Of a DNA stretch of 13,293 nucleotides, positions 1-6,491 are shown in pieces. The position numbers and the translations under genes were made by a program. The DNA lies in assembly GCA_003455715.1 (NCBI GenBank), contig DMQJ01000213.1, forward strand, positions 1 to 13,293. Direction: 5' to 3'. Origin of the DNA: Acidimicrobiaceae bacterium. GTDB taxonomy: Bacteria > Actinomycetota > Acidimicrobiia > Acidimicrobiales > Ilumatobacteraceae. Each line of letters begins with the position of its first letter. Positions within the stretch are counted from its first letter, which is position 1. Below the pieces are notes generated by a model, which saw nothing but the letters and a program-made list of their open reading frames with translations, had not been told where the DNA came from and did not search any database.

Positions 1-170
1 AACCGGGACACCGCCCCCCCCGCGCGAAGCCGAACCAGCAGCCCCCCCACCGCCACGGCGACCAGCCACACCGGCAGCACGGCCACCACCGGGGCGAATG
101 CTGCCACCGCGGACGCCTCGACGGTGCGACGTGAGCCCGGCCGGTGCCGGGTGGCGGGTTCGGCAGCCAC
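1..170 (-). CDS. Possible N-terminal fragment of a membrane protein, cut by the window edge
   Basis: Reading leftward from a GTG at 170 there is an open frame of 56 codons running off the window. It has a basic, Arg-rich N-terminus (about residues 1-17), then one long hydrophobic stretch of Ala, Val, Leu and Pro (about residues 22-46) that looks like a membrane segment or signal anchor, then Arg residues. Third codon positions are mostly G or C, as in the neighbouring genes. An in-frame TAG lies upstream near 235, so GTG170 is the only sensible start. A TATCGT hexamer (183-178, minus strand) ends 7 nt before it, the leaderless arrangement seen elsewhere here. C runs of 8 (14-21) and 7 (42-48) lie in the frame and could hide an indel. 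No family is recognisable, and the frame could be spurious. Confidence 0.35.
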   Translation of the reverse strand, partial: MAAEPATRHRPGSRRTVEASAVAAFAPVVAVLPVWLVAVAVGGLLVRLRAGGAVSR

Positions 171-420
171 CCCCGGAACGATACGGCCTTCGGCGTTCGC
201 CCCGTACCCGACGCGAACGGTGGTGAACTTTTGCTATCGCTGACGGTTCGGCGCGCCGATAACTAGCCTGACCGGGCGGCCGCGCAGCGCGGGGCGGCCG
301 TTGGCACCCGCTCGGTCGCACACTTCGGGTCACCGTCCGGTGGCGCCGACCGGCATGTACGACAGTCGCCCTGAGGGCGGTGGGGAAGGGCAAATGAGCA
401 CGGCGCAAGGAGGTGAACGC
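171..420. other. Upstream region of the HD-GYP gene, no gene seen
   Basis: This 250-bp stretch separates the possible leftward gene from the HD-GYP gene. It holds a -10-like TAACTA at 260-265 (weak; no convincing -35) and a perfect 6-bp inverted repeat CCGCGC-A-GCGCGG at 280-292 that would form a small hairpin in the leader RNA. The HD-GYP reading frame stays open upstream to a TTG at 301, with in-frame ATGs at 355 and 394. Those starts are poorer than 421, so I treat this stretch as leader. No other gene is supported. Confidence 0.45.
407..413 (+). promoter_or_regulatory. Strong Shine-Dalgarno that fixes the HD-GYP start
   Basis: AAGGAGG at 407-413, with a 7-nt spacer before ATG421, is a near-perfect anti-16S match. 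The competing in-frame ATG394 has only GGGAAGGG three nt away, which is too close. TTG301 and ATG355 show no comparable site. Confidence 0.85.
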
Positions 421-2154
421 ATGTCGCCCTCGTCCACGCGCGGTGACGAGCCGGGCGGCCGATCCGTTGGCACGCTGCTCGACCAGGCCCGCGAGGTGGA
501 GAACCTCGACATTGCGCTCGCCCGATCGCTGGTGCAGCAGGCCCGAGTGCTGGCTCGTACGCAGCACGACACGTCGGGCGAGGCCGAGGCGCTCTATCGA
601 CTCGCCGAGTTGTCGTACGCCTCCGGCCTCAGCAACGAGGCGTTCGCGGTCGCCCTCGAAGCCCGCGACCTTGCCCATCGCTGTGGCGCTGGCAAGACCG
701 AGGTGTCGGCGCTCAACCTGATCGCGGCCGTCCAGTACCACGCCGCCAACTACTCCGAAGCGCTGGCGTCGGCGATGGCTGCCCTCGAGCTGTACCGCTC
801 CATCGGCGAACGGGCCAGCGAGGGCATGCTGCTCAACTCGCTCGCGGTCATTCAGCACAGCTTGCGCGACACCGACCGGGCCATCGTCACCTACGAAGCC
901 GCGTTGATGGCCAACAAGGGCCAGGACCGGCCCGACCTCGATGCCATCACCTTGGCCAACATGGCCAAGGTGCGGGCCGACCGCAACGAGGACCTCCTTG
1001 CTGTGAGCCTTGGCGAGTCGGCGTTGGAGTTGGCGTCGCAGCACGCTGCGGAGTTCGTCCCCGAGATCCTCGCCCGGCTCGCCATGGCCTACGTGTCGCT
1101 CTCGGCGCTCGACCGCGCCGCGTCCTGCCTCGACGACGCCGATGCTGTTCTGCGCGATCGCACGGCGCGTCGGGTGGCGCTGTCGCCGGGCAGCGTGGTC
1201 ACCGTACGTATCGCCAGGGGCGAGCTGTACGTCGCCCAGCACCTGCGCGATCACGCCCTGCGAGAGTGGGGCGACGCCCTCGAGCTGGCCACGCAGGCGG
1301 GCATGACCGAGGTGGCCCTCACCCTTCGCGAGAAGCTCGCCGGGCTCAACAAGGAGATGGGTCGCTTCGAGCAGGCGCTGGTGCACCAGGAAGCCCGCTA
1401 CGTGCTCAACGAGGAGATCTTCAACCGCGGCACCGACCTGCGCATCAAGACGTTGCAGATCCAGCACGACACCGAAGCTGCTCGCCATCAGGCCGAGATC
1501 CTTCGCCTGCGCACCACCGAGGTGGATCAGCGAGTGCTGGCCCGCACCGACGAACTCGAACAGAACCAGCTTGAAATGCTGGCGCGTGTCGCCGGCCTGG
1601 CAGAGACCTACAACGTCGACGTCGCCGAGCACCCGCGGCGCGTCGCCGATCTCGCGGGTCGAATCGCCGAGGAACTGGGCCAGCCCGACGAGTTCGTCGC
1701 TCGAGTGCGGAGTGCGGCGCTCCTCCACGACATCGGCAAGTTGGCGACGCCGGAGGCCATCCTCATGAAGGGTGGCGCGCTCACCTCGCCGGAGTTCGAG
1801 GTGATGAAGCTGCACACGGTGCATGGGGCCGCGCTGCTGCACGGAAGCAATTCGCCGATCCTGCAGATGGCCGAGGAAATCGCCCTGTCGCACCACGAGC
1901 GGTGGGATGGTGGGGGCTACCCGAACCGGCTGCGGGGCGACACCATCCCGTTGCCAGCGCGCATCGTCGGCGTGGCCGATGTGTTCGACGCCTTGCTGGG
2001 TGAACGTACCTACAAGCGGGGATGGTCACCGGTCGATGCGGTGCAGTTCATCGTGGCGGGCCGTGGCACCCAGTTCGACCCTGCGGTGGTCGACGCATTG
2101 TTCACCCTGGTGGCGCGGAACGAGCCGTCGTTGGCTCCGATGCTCGGCCGGTGA
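421..2154 (+). CDS. TPR / coiled-coil / HD-GYP cyclic-di-GMP phosphodiesterase
   Basis: A predicted cytoplasmic signalling enzyme of 577 aa. Residues about 20-365 are helical tetratricopeptide-like repeats (pattern of Ala/Leu pairs such as ALYRLAELSYASG and LLNSLAVIQHSL). Residues about 375-425 look like a coiled coil, and residues about 425-570 are an HD-GYP domain. The metal-binding HD is H436-D437 within LLHDIGK. The diagnostic HHExxDGxGYP motif is intact at 491-501 (HHERWDGGGYP). The later ADVFDAL and GTQFDP motifs are also present. By family knowledge, HD-GYP proteins hydrolyse c-di-GMP to pGpG or GMP. The intact motifs predict activity, and TPRs probably control it through a protein partner. 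There is no signal peptide, membrane segment, receiver or GGDEF domain. The start was chosen from the strong SD at 407-413. The 3' end overlaps the convergent TetR gene by 53 bp. The biological output is unknown. Confidence 0.92.
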   Translation: MSPSSTRGDEPGGRSVGTLLDQAREVENLDIALARSLVQQARVLARTQHDTSGEAEALYRLAELSYASGLSNEAFAVALEARDLAHRCGAGKTEVSALNLIAAVQYHAANYSEALASAMAALELYRSIGERASEGMLLNSLAVIQHSLRDTDRAIVTYEAALMANKGQDRPDLDAITLANMAKVRADRNEDLLAVSLGESALELASQHAAEFVPEILARLAMAYVSLSALDRAASCLDDADAVLRDRTARRVALSPGSVVTVRIARGELYVAQHLRDHALREWGDALELATQAGMTEVALTLREKLAGLNKEMGRFEQALVHQEARYVLNEEIFNRGTDLRIKTLQIQHDTEAARHQAEILRLRTTEVDQRVLARTDELEQNQLEMLARVAGLAETYNVDVAEHPRRVADLAGRIAEELGQPDEFVARVRSAALLHDIGKLATPEAILMKGGALTSPEFEVMKLHTVHGAALLHGSNSPILQMAEEIALSHHERWDGGGYPNRLRGDTIPLPARIVGVADVFDALLGERTYKRGWSPVDAVQFIVAGRGTQFDPAVVDALFTLVARNEPSLAPMLGR

Positions 2155-2737
2155 GGGCCTGGGTGACCCAGTCGCCCACCAGCAGTGCCAACTCATCGAT
2201 GGGCATGCGCAGCCGACCCTTGCGGTGCGCGTGGCTGAACGACGACACGGCACCCATCACGCCTACCGCATAGAACGCCGGGTCGCCGTCGGCCACCTGC
2301 CCCTCGGCCTGCGCGGCACGCACCAGTCGCTGCACATCGGAGGCGTACACGTCGCTGCCCTCCTTCAGTACGGCATCGAGCGCGTCGTCGGTGCGTTCCA
2401 CGTCGAGCAGAGCGAAGTACGGCTGGTGCTCGGCCATGAAGCGCACACTGGCTTCGGCGCCTTGCCGAATGCGGGTGACCGGGTCGGCCCCCGGGGTCAT
2501 TGCCGCGGCCTGGGCCCGACGCAGCGACTGACGCATGGTGCGCACCAGTTCGGCGAAGAGCGACTCCTTGGTGGGGAAGTACCAGTAGAACAGCCCCTTG
2601 GCGACGCCTGCCGCCGCACAGATGTCGCTGATGCGGGTCGCGCCGTAGCCGCGCTCGGTGAACAAGCGCTCGGCAGCGTCGAGGAGCTGCTGCTTGCGCT
2701 CGTTGCCGTGTTCGGTGTGGAGGCGCGGCGTGGGCAC
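2102..2737 (-). CDS. TetR/AcrR-family transcriptional regulator
   Basis: A 211-aa protein, typical TetR length. The N-terminal DNA-binding domain (about residues 14-62) has the classic pattern: LLDAAERLFTERGYGATRI, then SDICAAAGVAKGLFYWYF and TKESLF. The C-terminal ligand domain is helical, and its ligand cannot be read from sequence. The frame is open far upstream (to about 4909), but that part is antisense to other genes. GTG2737 fits best: it places the HTH at the usual distance and sits 6 nt after a promoter-like pair, TTGACC at 2773-2768 and TGGACT at 2749-2744. TTG2773 would lie inside that -35. The gene is divergent from the ferredoxin, 87 bp apart, so it may control the ferredoxin-esterase-lgt-crotonase run and itself. 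Its last 53 bp overlap the 3' end of the HD-GYP gene on the other strand. Confidence 0.9.
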   Translation of the reverse strand: MPTPRLHTEHGNERKQQLLDAAERLFTERGYGATRISDICAAAGVAKGLFYWYFPTKESLFAELVRTMRQSLRRAQAAAMTPGADPVTRIRQGAEASVRFMAEHQPYFALLDVERTDDALDAVLKEGSDVYASDVQRLVRAAQAEGQVADGDPAFYAVGVMGAVSSFSHAHRKGRLRMPIDELALLVGDWVTQALTGRASEPTTARSAPPG

Positions 2738-2743
2738 GCAACC

Positions 2744-2773
2744 AGTCCAGCAGGCACTTGACCGCCGGGTCAA
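2744..2773 (-). promoter_or_regulatory. Predicted TetR promoter, leaderless type
   Basis: On the minus strand, TTGACC (2773-2768) is followed by an 18-nt spacer and TGGACT (2749-2744), then 6 nt to GTG2737. No SD precedes the start, which fits a leaderless mRNA. The -10 is weak (T1, A4 and T6 match), so this is an inference from spacing. Confidence 0.45.
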
Positions 2774-2778
2774 CCGGT

Positions 2779-2790
2779 GGCGTCGACGCC
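2779..2790. promoter_or_regulatory. Perfect 12-bp palindrome, candidate TetR operator
   Basis: GGCGTCGACGCC equals its own reverse complement. It lies between the predicted TetR -35 and the ferredoxin -10, where a TetR-type dimer would block both. An ACCGGT palindrome flanks it on each side (2773-2778 and 2797-2802), not symmetrically. Short GC-rich palindromes also arise by chance in such DNA. Confidence 0.4.
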
Positions 2791-2812
2791 GGCAGCACCG
2801 GTGAGGCCCGCC

Positions 2813-2818
2813 TACACT
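2813..2818 (+). promoter_or_regulatory. -10 element of a predicted leaderless ferredoxin promoter
   Basis: TACACT fits the actinobacterial TANNNT -10 and ends 6 nt before ATG2825, which would place transcription initiation at or next to the start codon. No SD is visible before ATG2825. No clear -35 is present at the expected distance. Confidence 0.5.
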
Positions 2819-2824
2819 CGCCGC

Positions 2825-3136
2825 ATGGCAGCCAGCCGCGCCGATCGCATCGCCACACGCAGTCGCAACGAGAAGTGGAAGAACCCGCCGTTGCGCATCG
2901 AGATGCTGGAGTGCATCAACTGCGACGCCTGCCTGCGGCATTGCCCGCCCCAGTTCGGGGCCATCTTCAACCACGGCCCCGATGTGGTGATCGTGCCCGA
3001 ACTGTGCAGCGGCTGCGACAAATGCTTGCCCGCCTGCCCGGTGAACTGCATCTACCCGTTCCCCGACTGGCAGGAGAAGGGTGCCCCAGCGGAGTGGTGG
3101 GACGAAGCGGGCAGCGACAACGACCCCTACATCTGA
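2825..3136 (+). CDS. Small ferredoxin with two [4Fe-4S] clusters
   Basis: A 103-aa cytoplasmic electron carrier. Two complete CxxCxxCxxxC motifs are visible: C30, C33, C36 and C40 followed by Pro, and C61, C64, C67 and C71 followed by Pro. This is the bacterial 2[4Fe-4S] pattern. The N-terminal 25 residues are basic and the C-terminus is acidic with Trp residues (EWWDEAGSDND), which may be a partner-docking tail. An earlier in-frame ATG at 2777 would add 16 residues but lies in the promoter region, and ATG2825 sits just after a -10 element. It heads the co-directional run to esterase (24-bp gap), lgt and crotonase, and is divergent from TetR. The redox partner is not in the window. It could feed a P450 or an oxidoreductase elsewhere, but that is not shown here. 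Confidence 0.88.
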   Translation: MAASRADRIATRSRNEKWKNPPLRIEMLECINCDACLRHCPPQFGAIFNHGPDVVIVPELCSGCDKCLPACPVNCIYPFPDWQEKGAPAEWWDEAGSDNDPYI

Positions 3137-3147
3137 GTTGCTGCTGA

Positions 3148-3153
3148 CATACT
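3148..3153 (+). promoter_or_regulatory. -10-like element before the esterase
   Basis: CATACT lies in the 24-bp gap after the ferredoxin stop and ends 7 nt before ATG3161. No SD is visible, so an internal leaderless promoter for esterase-lgt-crotonase is plausible. No matching -35 is seen at 17 nt. Confidence 0.4.
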
Positions 3154-3160
3154 GCAGCCC

Positions 3161-3916
3161 ATGACTTCGCTCATTCCTGGGGCCGAGCCCTGGTCTCACG
3201 TCGGCGACGGCCCCCACGGTGTCCTCGTCATCCACGGCTTCACCGGTAACCCTGGCAGCATGCGCGGCGTTGCCGAGGCCTGCGCGGCGGCGGGCTTCCA
3301 TGTGGAGATGCCGCTTCTTCCGGGTCACGGCACCACCGTCGACGACATGCTGCCCACCCGCTGGGCCGACTGGGCGGGGGCTGCCGAGGCTGCCTACCAG
3401 GCGCTGGCAGCCCGCGCCGAGCGCGTGGTGGTGGTGGGCCTCAGCATGGGCGGCGCGCTCACCTTGCGTATCGGCGCCGACCACCCGGAGGTCGCTGGGT
3501 TGGTGTGCATCAACCCCGCCACGCAACCGCAGGCGCCTGAGGTGGTGGAGCTCATCGAGAGCACGCTGGCGTCCGGCACCGAACTGTTCCCTTCCATCGG
3601 CAGCGACATCGCCGACCCCAACTCCACCGAGGCCGCGTACGACGCCACCCCGTTGCGGGCGCTGCTGAGCCTGGTGAACGACGGCTTGCGTCCGCTGGCC
3701 GACGAGTACGCCAGCATGAAGGTGCCGCTGCTGCTCATGAATTCGCCGCAAGACCACGTGGTGGATCCCGCCCAGGCTGAGTTCCTTGCCACGTCGTACG
3801 GCGGCCCGCTGGAGCGCATCACCCTCGAGCGCAGCTACCACGTCGCCACGCAGGACTACGACAAGGAACTCATCTTCGAGGCCACGGTGGCCTTCGCCCG
3901 GCGCGTCACCTCCTGA
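3161..3916 (+). CDS. Alpha/beta-hydrolase carboxylesterase, Est30/monoacylglycerol-lipase type
   Basis: A 251-aa enzyme predicted to hydrolyse carboxylic esters (short-chain or monoacylglycerol-like substrates) in the cytoplasm; no signal peptide is seen. The order of motifs matches the Geobacillus Est30 family: oxyanion-hole segment VIHGFTGNP (H25-G26-F27), nucleophile elbow GLSMGG with Ser95, acid Asp198 in SPQDHVV, and base His227 in SYHVATQDYD. Length matches Est30 (about 247 aa). The cap is short. The gene starts after a 24-bp gap with a -10-like element but no SD, and stops 9 bp before lgt. The pairing of an esterase with lgt and a crotonase is suggestive of acyl metabolism, but the substrate cannot be called. 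Confidence 0.88.
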   Translation: MTSLIPGAEPWSHVGDGPHGVLVIHGFTGNPGSMRGVAEACAAAGFHVEMPLLPGHGTTVDDMLPTRWADWAGAAEAAYQALAARAERVVVVGLSMGGALTLRIGADHPEVAGLVCINPATQPQAPEVVELIESTLASGTELFPSIGSDIADPNSTEAAYDATPLRALLSLVNDGLRPLADEYASMKVPLLLMNSPQDHVVDPAQAEFLATSYGGPLERITLERSYHVATQDYDKELIFEATVAFARRVTS

Positions 3917-3925
3917 GGCTTGCCG

Positions 3926-4816
3926 ATGTTCGCCAGCATCCCCAGCCCGTCGAGCGGCGACTTCAACCTGTTCGGCCTGTCCATTCACGCCTATGGGCTG
4001 ATGATCGCGCTCGGTGTGGTGGCGGGCATCTGGCTTGGCGGTCGGCGCCTCGAGGCGTCCGGGGCTGGCACCCGCGACGACTTCAGCTCCATCGGCATGT
4101 GGGGTGTCGGCGCGGGCATTCTGGGCGCCCGGCTGTACTACATCGTCACCGACAAGAGTCAGCCGTGGAAAGAGCCCGGCAAGTGGCTGAAGATCTGGGA
4201 GGGTGGCCTCGGCATTCCCGGTGGCCTCCTCGCCGGTGTGCTGGTGGCGGCCTGGGTGGCCCGGCGAAAGGGCGTTGCAGTGCCAGCACTGCTCACTGCC
4301 GCAGCGCCCGCCATTCCGTTGGCACAGGCCATCGGCCGGTGGGGCAACTGGTGGAACCAGGAGCTCTACGGTCGGGCCACCGATCTGCCGTGGGCGCTCG
4401 AGATCGCCGACTCCAAGTTGCCGGGTGGCGCGCCGAGCGCCGAGTTTCCCAGCGGCACCACCTTCCATCCCACCTTCCTCTACGAATCGCTGTGGAACCT
4501 GGCGTTGTGCGTCGGGCTCATCCTCCTCGAGCGGCGAGTGCGGCTGCGCCCCGGCCGTCTGCTGGCGGTGTACGTCGCGGGCTACGCCGTCGGCCGCTTC
4601 TGGGTGGAGGGCCTGCGCATCGACCCGGCCAACGCCGGTGGCGGATGGAGGCTCAATCAGTGGACGGCGGTCATCGCGTTCGTGCTCGCAGTCGGGTTCC
4701 TGGTGTGGGATCGTCGCCGCGCAGAGCCGGTGACCGAAGCAAGTACGCCTGACGAAGGTGAGGCGGTCGACTCGGGCGGCGACGGCGACGGCGAGTACGT
4801 TGCCGACGATGACTGA
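3926..4816 (+). CDS. lgt: Prolipoprotein diacylglyceryl transferase
   Basis: An integral membrane enzyme (EC 2.5.1.145) that transfers diacylglycerol from phosphatidylglycerol to the lipobox Cys of preprolipoproteins. It has 296 aa with about seven hydrophobic segments. The Lgt signature is at 136-149 (IGRWGNWWNQELYG), giving R138, N141, E146 and G149, which align with E. coli R143, N146, E151 and G154. Y23 in HAYG aligns with Y26, and R224/E228 (RFWVE) with R239/E243. The E. coli H103 position is Pro98 here. A C-terminal acidic tail (about 265-296, rich in Asp, Glu and Gly) follows the last membrane segment. ATG3926 has GAGG 7 nt upstream; a TTG at 3920 is less likely. The stop overlaps the crotonase start by 8 bp, so the two are probably translationally coupled. 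Confidence 0.95.
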   Translation: MFASIPSPSSGDFNLFGLSIHAYGLMIALGVVAGIWLGGRRLEASGAGTRDDFSSIGMWGVGAGILGARLYYIVTDKSQPWKEPGKWLKIWEGGLGIPGGLLAGVLVAAWVARRKGVAVPALLTAAAPAIPLAQAIGRWGNWWNQELYGRATDLPWALEIADSKLPGGAPSAEFPSGTTFHPTFLYESLWNLALCVGLILLERRVRLRPGRLLAVYVAGYAVGRFWVEGLRIDPANAGGGWRLNQWTAVIAFVLAVGFLVWDRRRAEPVTEASTPDEGEAVDSGGDGDGEYVADDD

Positions 4817-5609
4817 CGCCGTCCTCTTCGAACGCCGCGAGCCGGGCATCGCCCTGCTCACCCTCAATCGCCCCGAGCGCCTCAACGCCTGGAACGGCGA
4901 CCTTGCCACCCGCTACTTCGAGCTGCTCGACCAGTGCGCCGCCGACCCCGACGTGAAGGTCATCGTGGTCACCGGTGCAGGCCGTGGCTTCTGCGCCGGC
5001 GCCGACATGGACACCCTGCAGGGCATCGGCGCATCGGCTGGTAGCGGTGGGGCCGAGTCGGCTGCTGGTGGCCGCCCCCAGTACCACACGACGCTCATCC
5101 CCAAGCCGGTCATCGCCGCGGTCAACGGTGCCTGCGCGGGTATCGGCATGGTGCAGGCGCTGATGTGCGACATCCGTTTCGCGGCCGAAGGCGCCAAGTT
5201 CACCACCGCGTTCTCGCGCCGGGGCCTCATCGCCGAGTACGGCATGAGTTGGGTGCTGCCCCGCCTGGTGGGCACCGCCCGGGCACTCGATCTGCTGTTC
5301 TCCGGTCGGGTGTTCCTCGCGGAAGAGGCGGCGCAGATGGGGTTGGTCAATGAAGTGGTCGCTCCCGAGCACCTGCTCGACCGGGCCCTCGAGTACGCGG
5401 CCGAGTTGGCCACGCACGCATCACCCACGTCGATGAGCGTGATGAAGCGCCAGGTGTACACCGACTGGGATCGTGGCCTCATTCCGGCCACCGACGACGC
5501 GATCGAGTTGATGAAGGCATCGTTGCGGCGGCCCGACTTCAAGGAAGGTGTCGCCAGCTTCCTGCAGAAGCGCAACCCGGCCTTTCAGCCGGTCGACCCC
5601 AGCGTGTAG
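4809..5609 (+). CDS. Enoyl-CoA hydratase/isomerase (crotonase) family protein with atypical active site
   Basis: A 266-aa crotonase-fold protein of normal family length. CoA-binding and oxyanion-hole segments are present: GRGFCAGADM (58-67) and NGACAGIGM (106-114). The ALMCDIRFA segment (117-125) and the LPRLVG segment also fit. The C-terminus (FLQKRNPAF) is typical. The positions of the two hydratase glutamates (rat mitochondrial E144 and E164) align with V115 and F135, so simple enoyl-CoA hydration is doubtful. A nearby E143 in RGLIAEYG may act instead. Isomerase, hydrolase, dehalogenase-like or other acyl-CoA chemistry is possible. An upstream in-frame ATG (4758) lies inside lgt and is rejected. 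ATG4809 gives the usual N-terminus and an ATGACTGA overlap with lgt. It ends 6 bp from the convergent galT stop. Confidence 0.88.
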   Translation: MTDAVLFERREPGIALLTLNRPERLNAWNGDLATRYFELLDQCAADPDVKVIVVTGAGRGFCAGADMDTLQGIGASAGSGGAESAAGGRPQYHTTLIPKPVIAAVNGACAGIGMVQALMCDIRFAAEGAKFTTAFSRRGLIAEYGMSWVLPRLVGTARALDLLFSGRVFLAEEAAQMGLVNEVVAPEHLLDRALEYAAELATHASPTSMSVMKRQVYTDWDRGLIPATDDAIELMKASLRRPDFKEGVASFLQKRNPAFQPVDPSV

Positions 5610-5615
5610 CGGTGG

Positions 5616-6479
5616 TCAGCCGAGCGCGCGTAACTGCTCGGCCAACACCTCGGGGATGAACGGGTTGAAGTACTCGTTGCAGGCCACTTCGGCGGCGGCG
5701 ATGAACCGAGGCACGCCAGCGCTGCGCCAGGGCGACACCAGCTCGATGTTGAACCACGCCTGCGGCCATTCGCCGCCGTCGGTGGGGCGCTGGTTGAGCC
5801 ACATCATGTAGGGCAGCGGCCGATCGTAGAGCCGGTCGAGCCGATCGAGCACGTCGACCAGCACACCGGCAAGGGCGTCGCGGGCCGTGCCGTCGAGCGA
5901 CACCACGTCGGGTACCTGCTCGAGCGGGGCGACCGACAGCGCGATAGGGAACGTCGCGGCATATGGCACGCACACCTGCCAGCCGTCGCGTCGGAGCACC
6001 AACCGGTCGCCGGGGGTGGAGTCGGGCTCCCACTTGCCTTCCAGCAGCCGTCGCGGCCGGTCGGGCACATGGTCGTAGGCGTAGATCTGACCGTGCGGGT
6101 GGGCGATGGTGGCCCCCACCTCGGGGCCACGGTTCTCGAACACCAGCACGAAGTCGACGTCGTCGCGGGCGCCGAGGGCGGCAGTGCGTTGCGACCACAG
6201 GTCGATCACCTTGCGGGCACCTGGCACGCCGAGCGAGGCGAACGTGGCGTCGTGCTCGGGGGTGTAGAGCACCACCTCGCACCGCTCGCCCGGCATCGCC
6301 GGCCAGCGGTTGGCGAACCAGCGCACGTCGTACGGTTCGGGTGCCTCGCGGCCGCCCACACAGAACGGACACCCAGTCGACGGCAGGTTGGGTCGGGCCT
6401 GGCGCGTGCCCACCACGTGCACGATGGTGCCGAGGTGCGGGTCGGTGCGACGATCGGAGGGAGATGGGGAGGGCGACAT
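5616..6479 (-). CDS. galT: Galactose-1-phosphate uridylyltransferase
   Basis: The Leloir-pathway enzyme (EC 2.7.7.12) that exchanges UMP between UDP-glucose and galactose-1-phosphate in the cytoplasm. The zinc pair C37/C40 lies in GCPFC. The active-site HPHGQ is at 127-131, with H129 the predicted uridylylated nucleophile, preceded by ENRGPEVGATIA. The C-terminal half keeps WFNIELVSPWRS and a final PEVLAEQLR. At 287 aa it is shorter than the roughly 350-aa E. coli enzyme, though all catalytic segments remain. It starts 12 bp after the ABC ATPase stop without a clear SD, so it is likely the third gene of the DeoR-ATPase-galT operon. It ends 6 bp from the convergent crotonase stop. It would process galactose released by the GH36 enzyme encoded at the right end. 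An ADP-sugar or other nucleotidyl specificity cannot be excluded from sequence alone. Confidence 0.92.
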   Translation of the reverse strand: MSPSPSPSDRRTDPHLGTIVHVVGTRQARPNLPSTGCPFCVGGREAPEPYDVRWFANRWPAMPGERCEVVLYTPEHDATFASLGVPGARKVIDLWSQRTAALGARDDVDFVLVFENRGPEVGATIAHPHGQIYAYDHVPDRPRRLLEGKWEPDSTPGDRLVLRRDGWQVCVPYAATFPIALSVAPLEQVPDVVSLDGTARDALAGVLVDVLDRLDRLYDRPLPYMMWLNQRPTDGGEWPQAWFNIELVSPWRSAGVPRFIAAAEVACNEYFNPFIPEVLAEQLRALG

Positions 6480-6491
6480 GGCAACCGCAGC

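Noticed and set aside
301..420. N-terminal extension of the HD-GYP protein from TTG301
   Set aside because: A near-perfect SD sits 7 nt before ATG421, while the extension has no domain and weaker initiation sites.
2738..4909. Long open minus-strand frame continuous upstream of TetR
   Set aside because: It is antisense to ferredoxin, esterase, lgt and the crotonase start, has low-complexity His/Arg/Gly composition and no family features. High GC makes stop-free antisense frames common.
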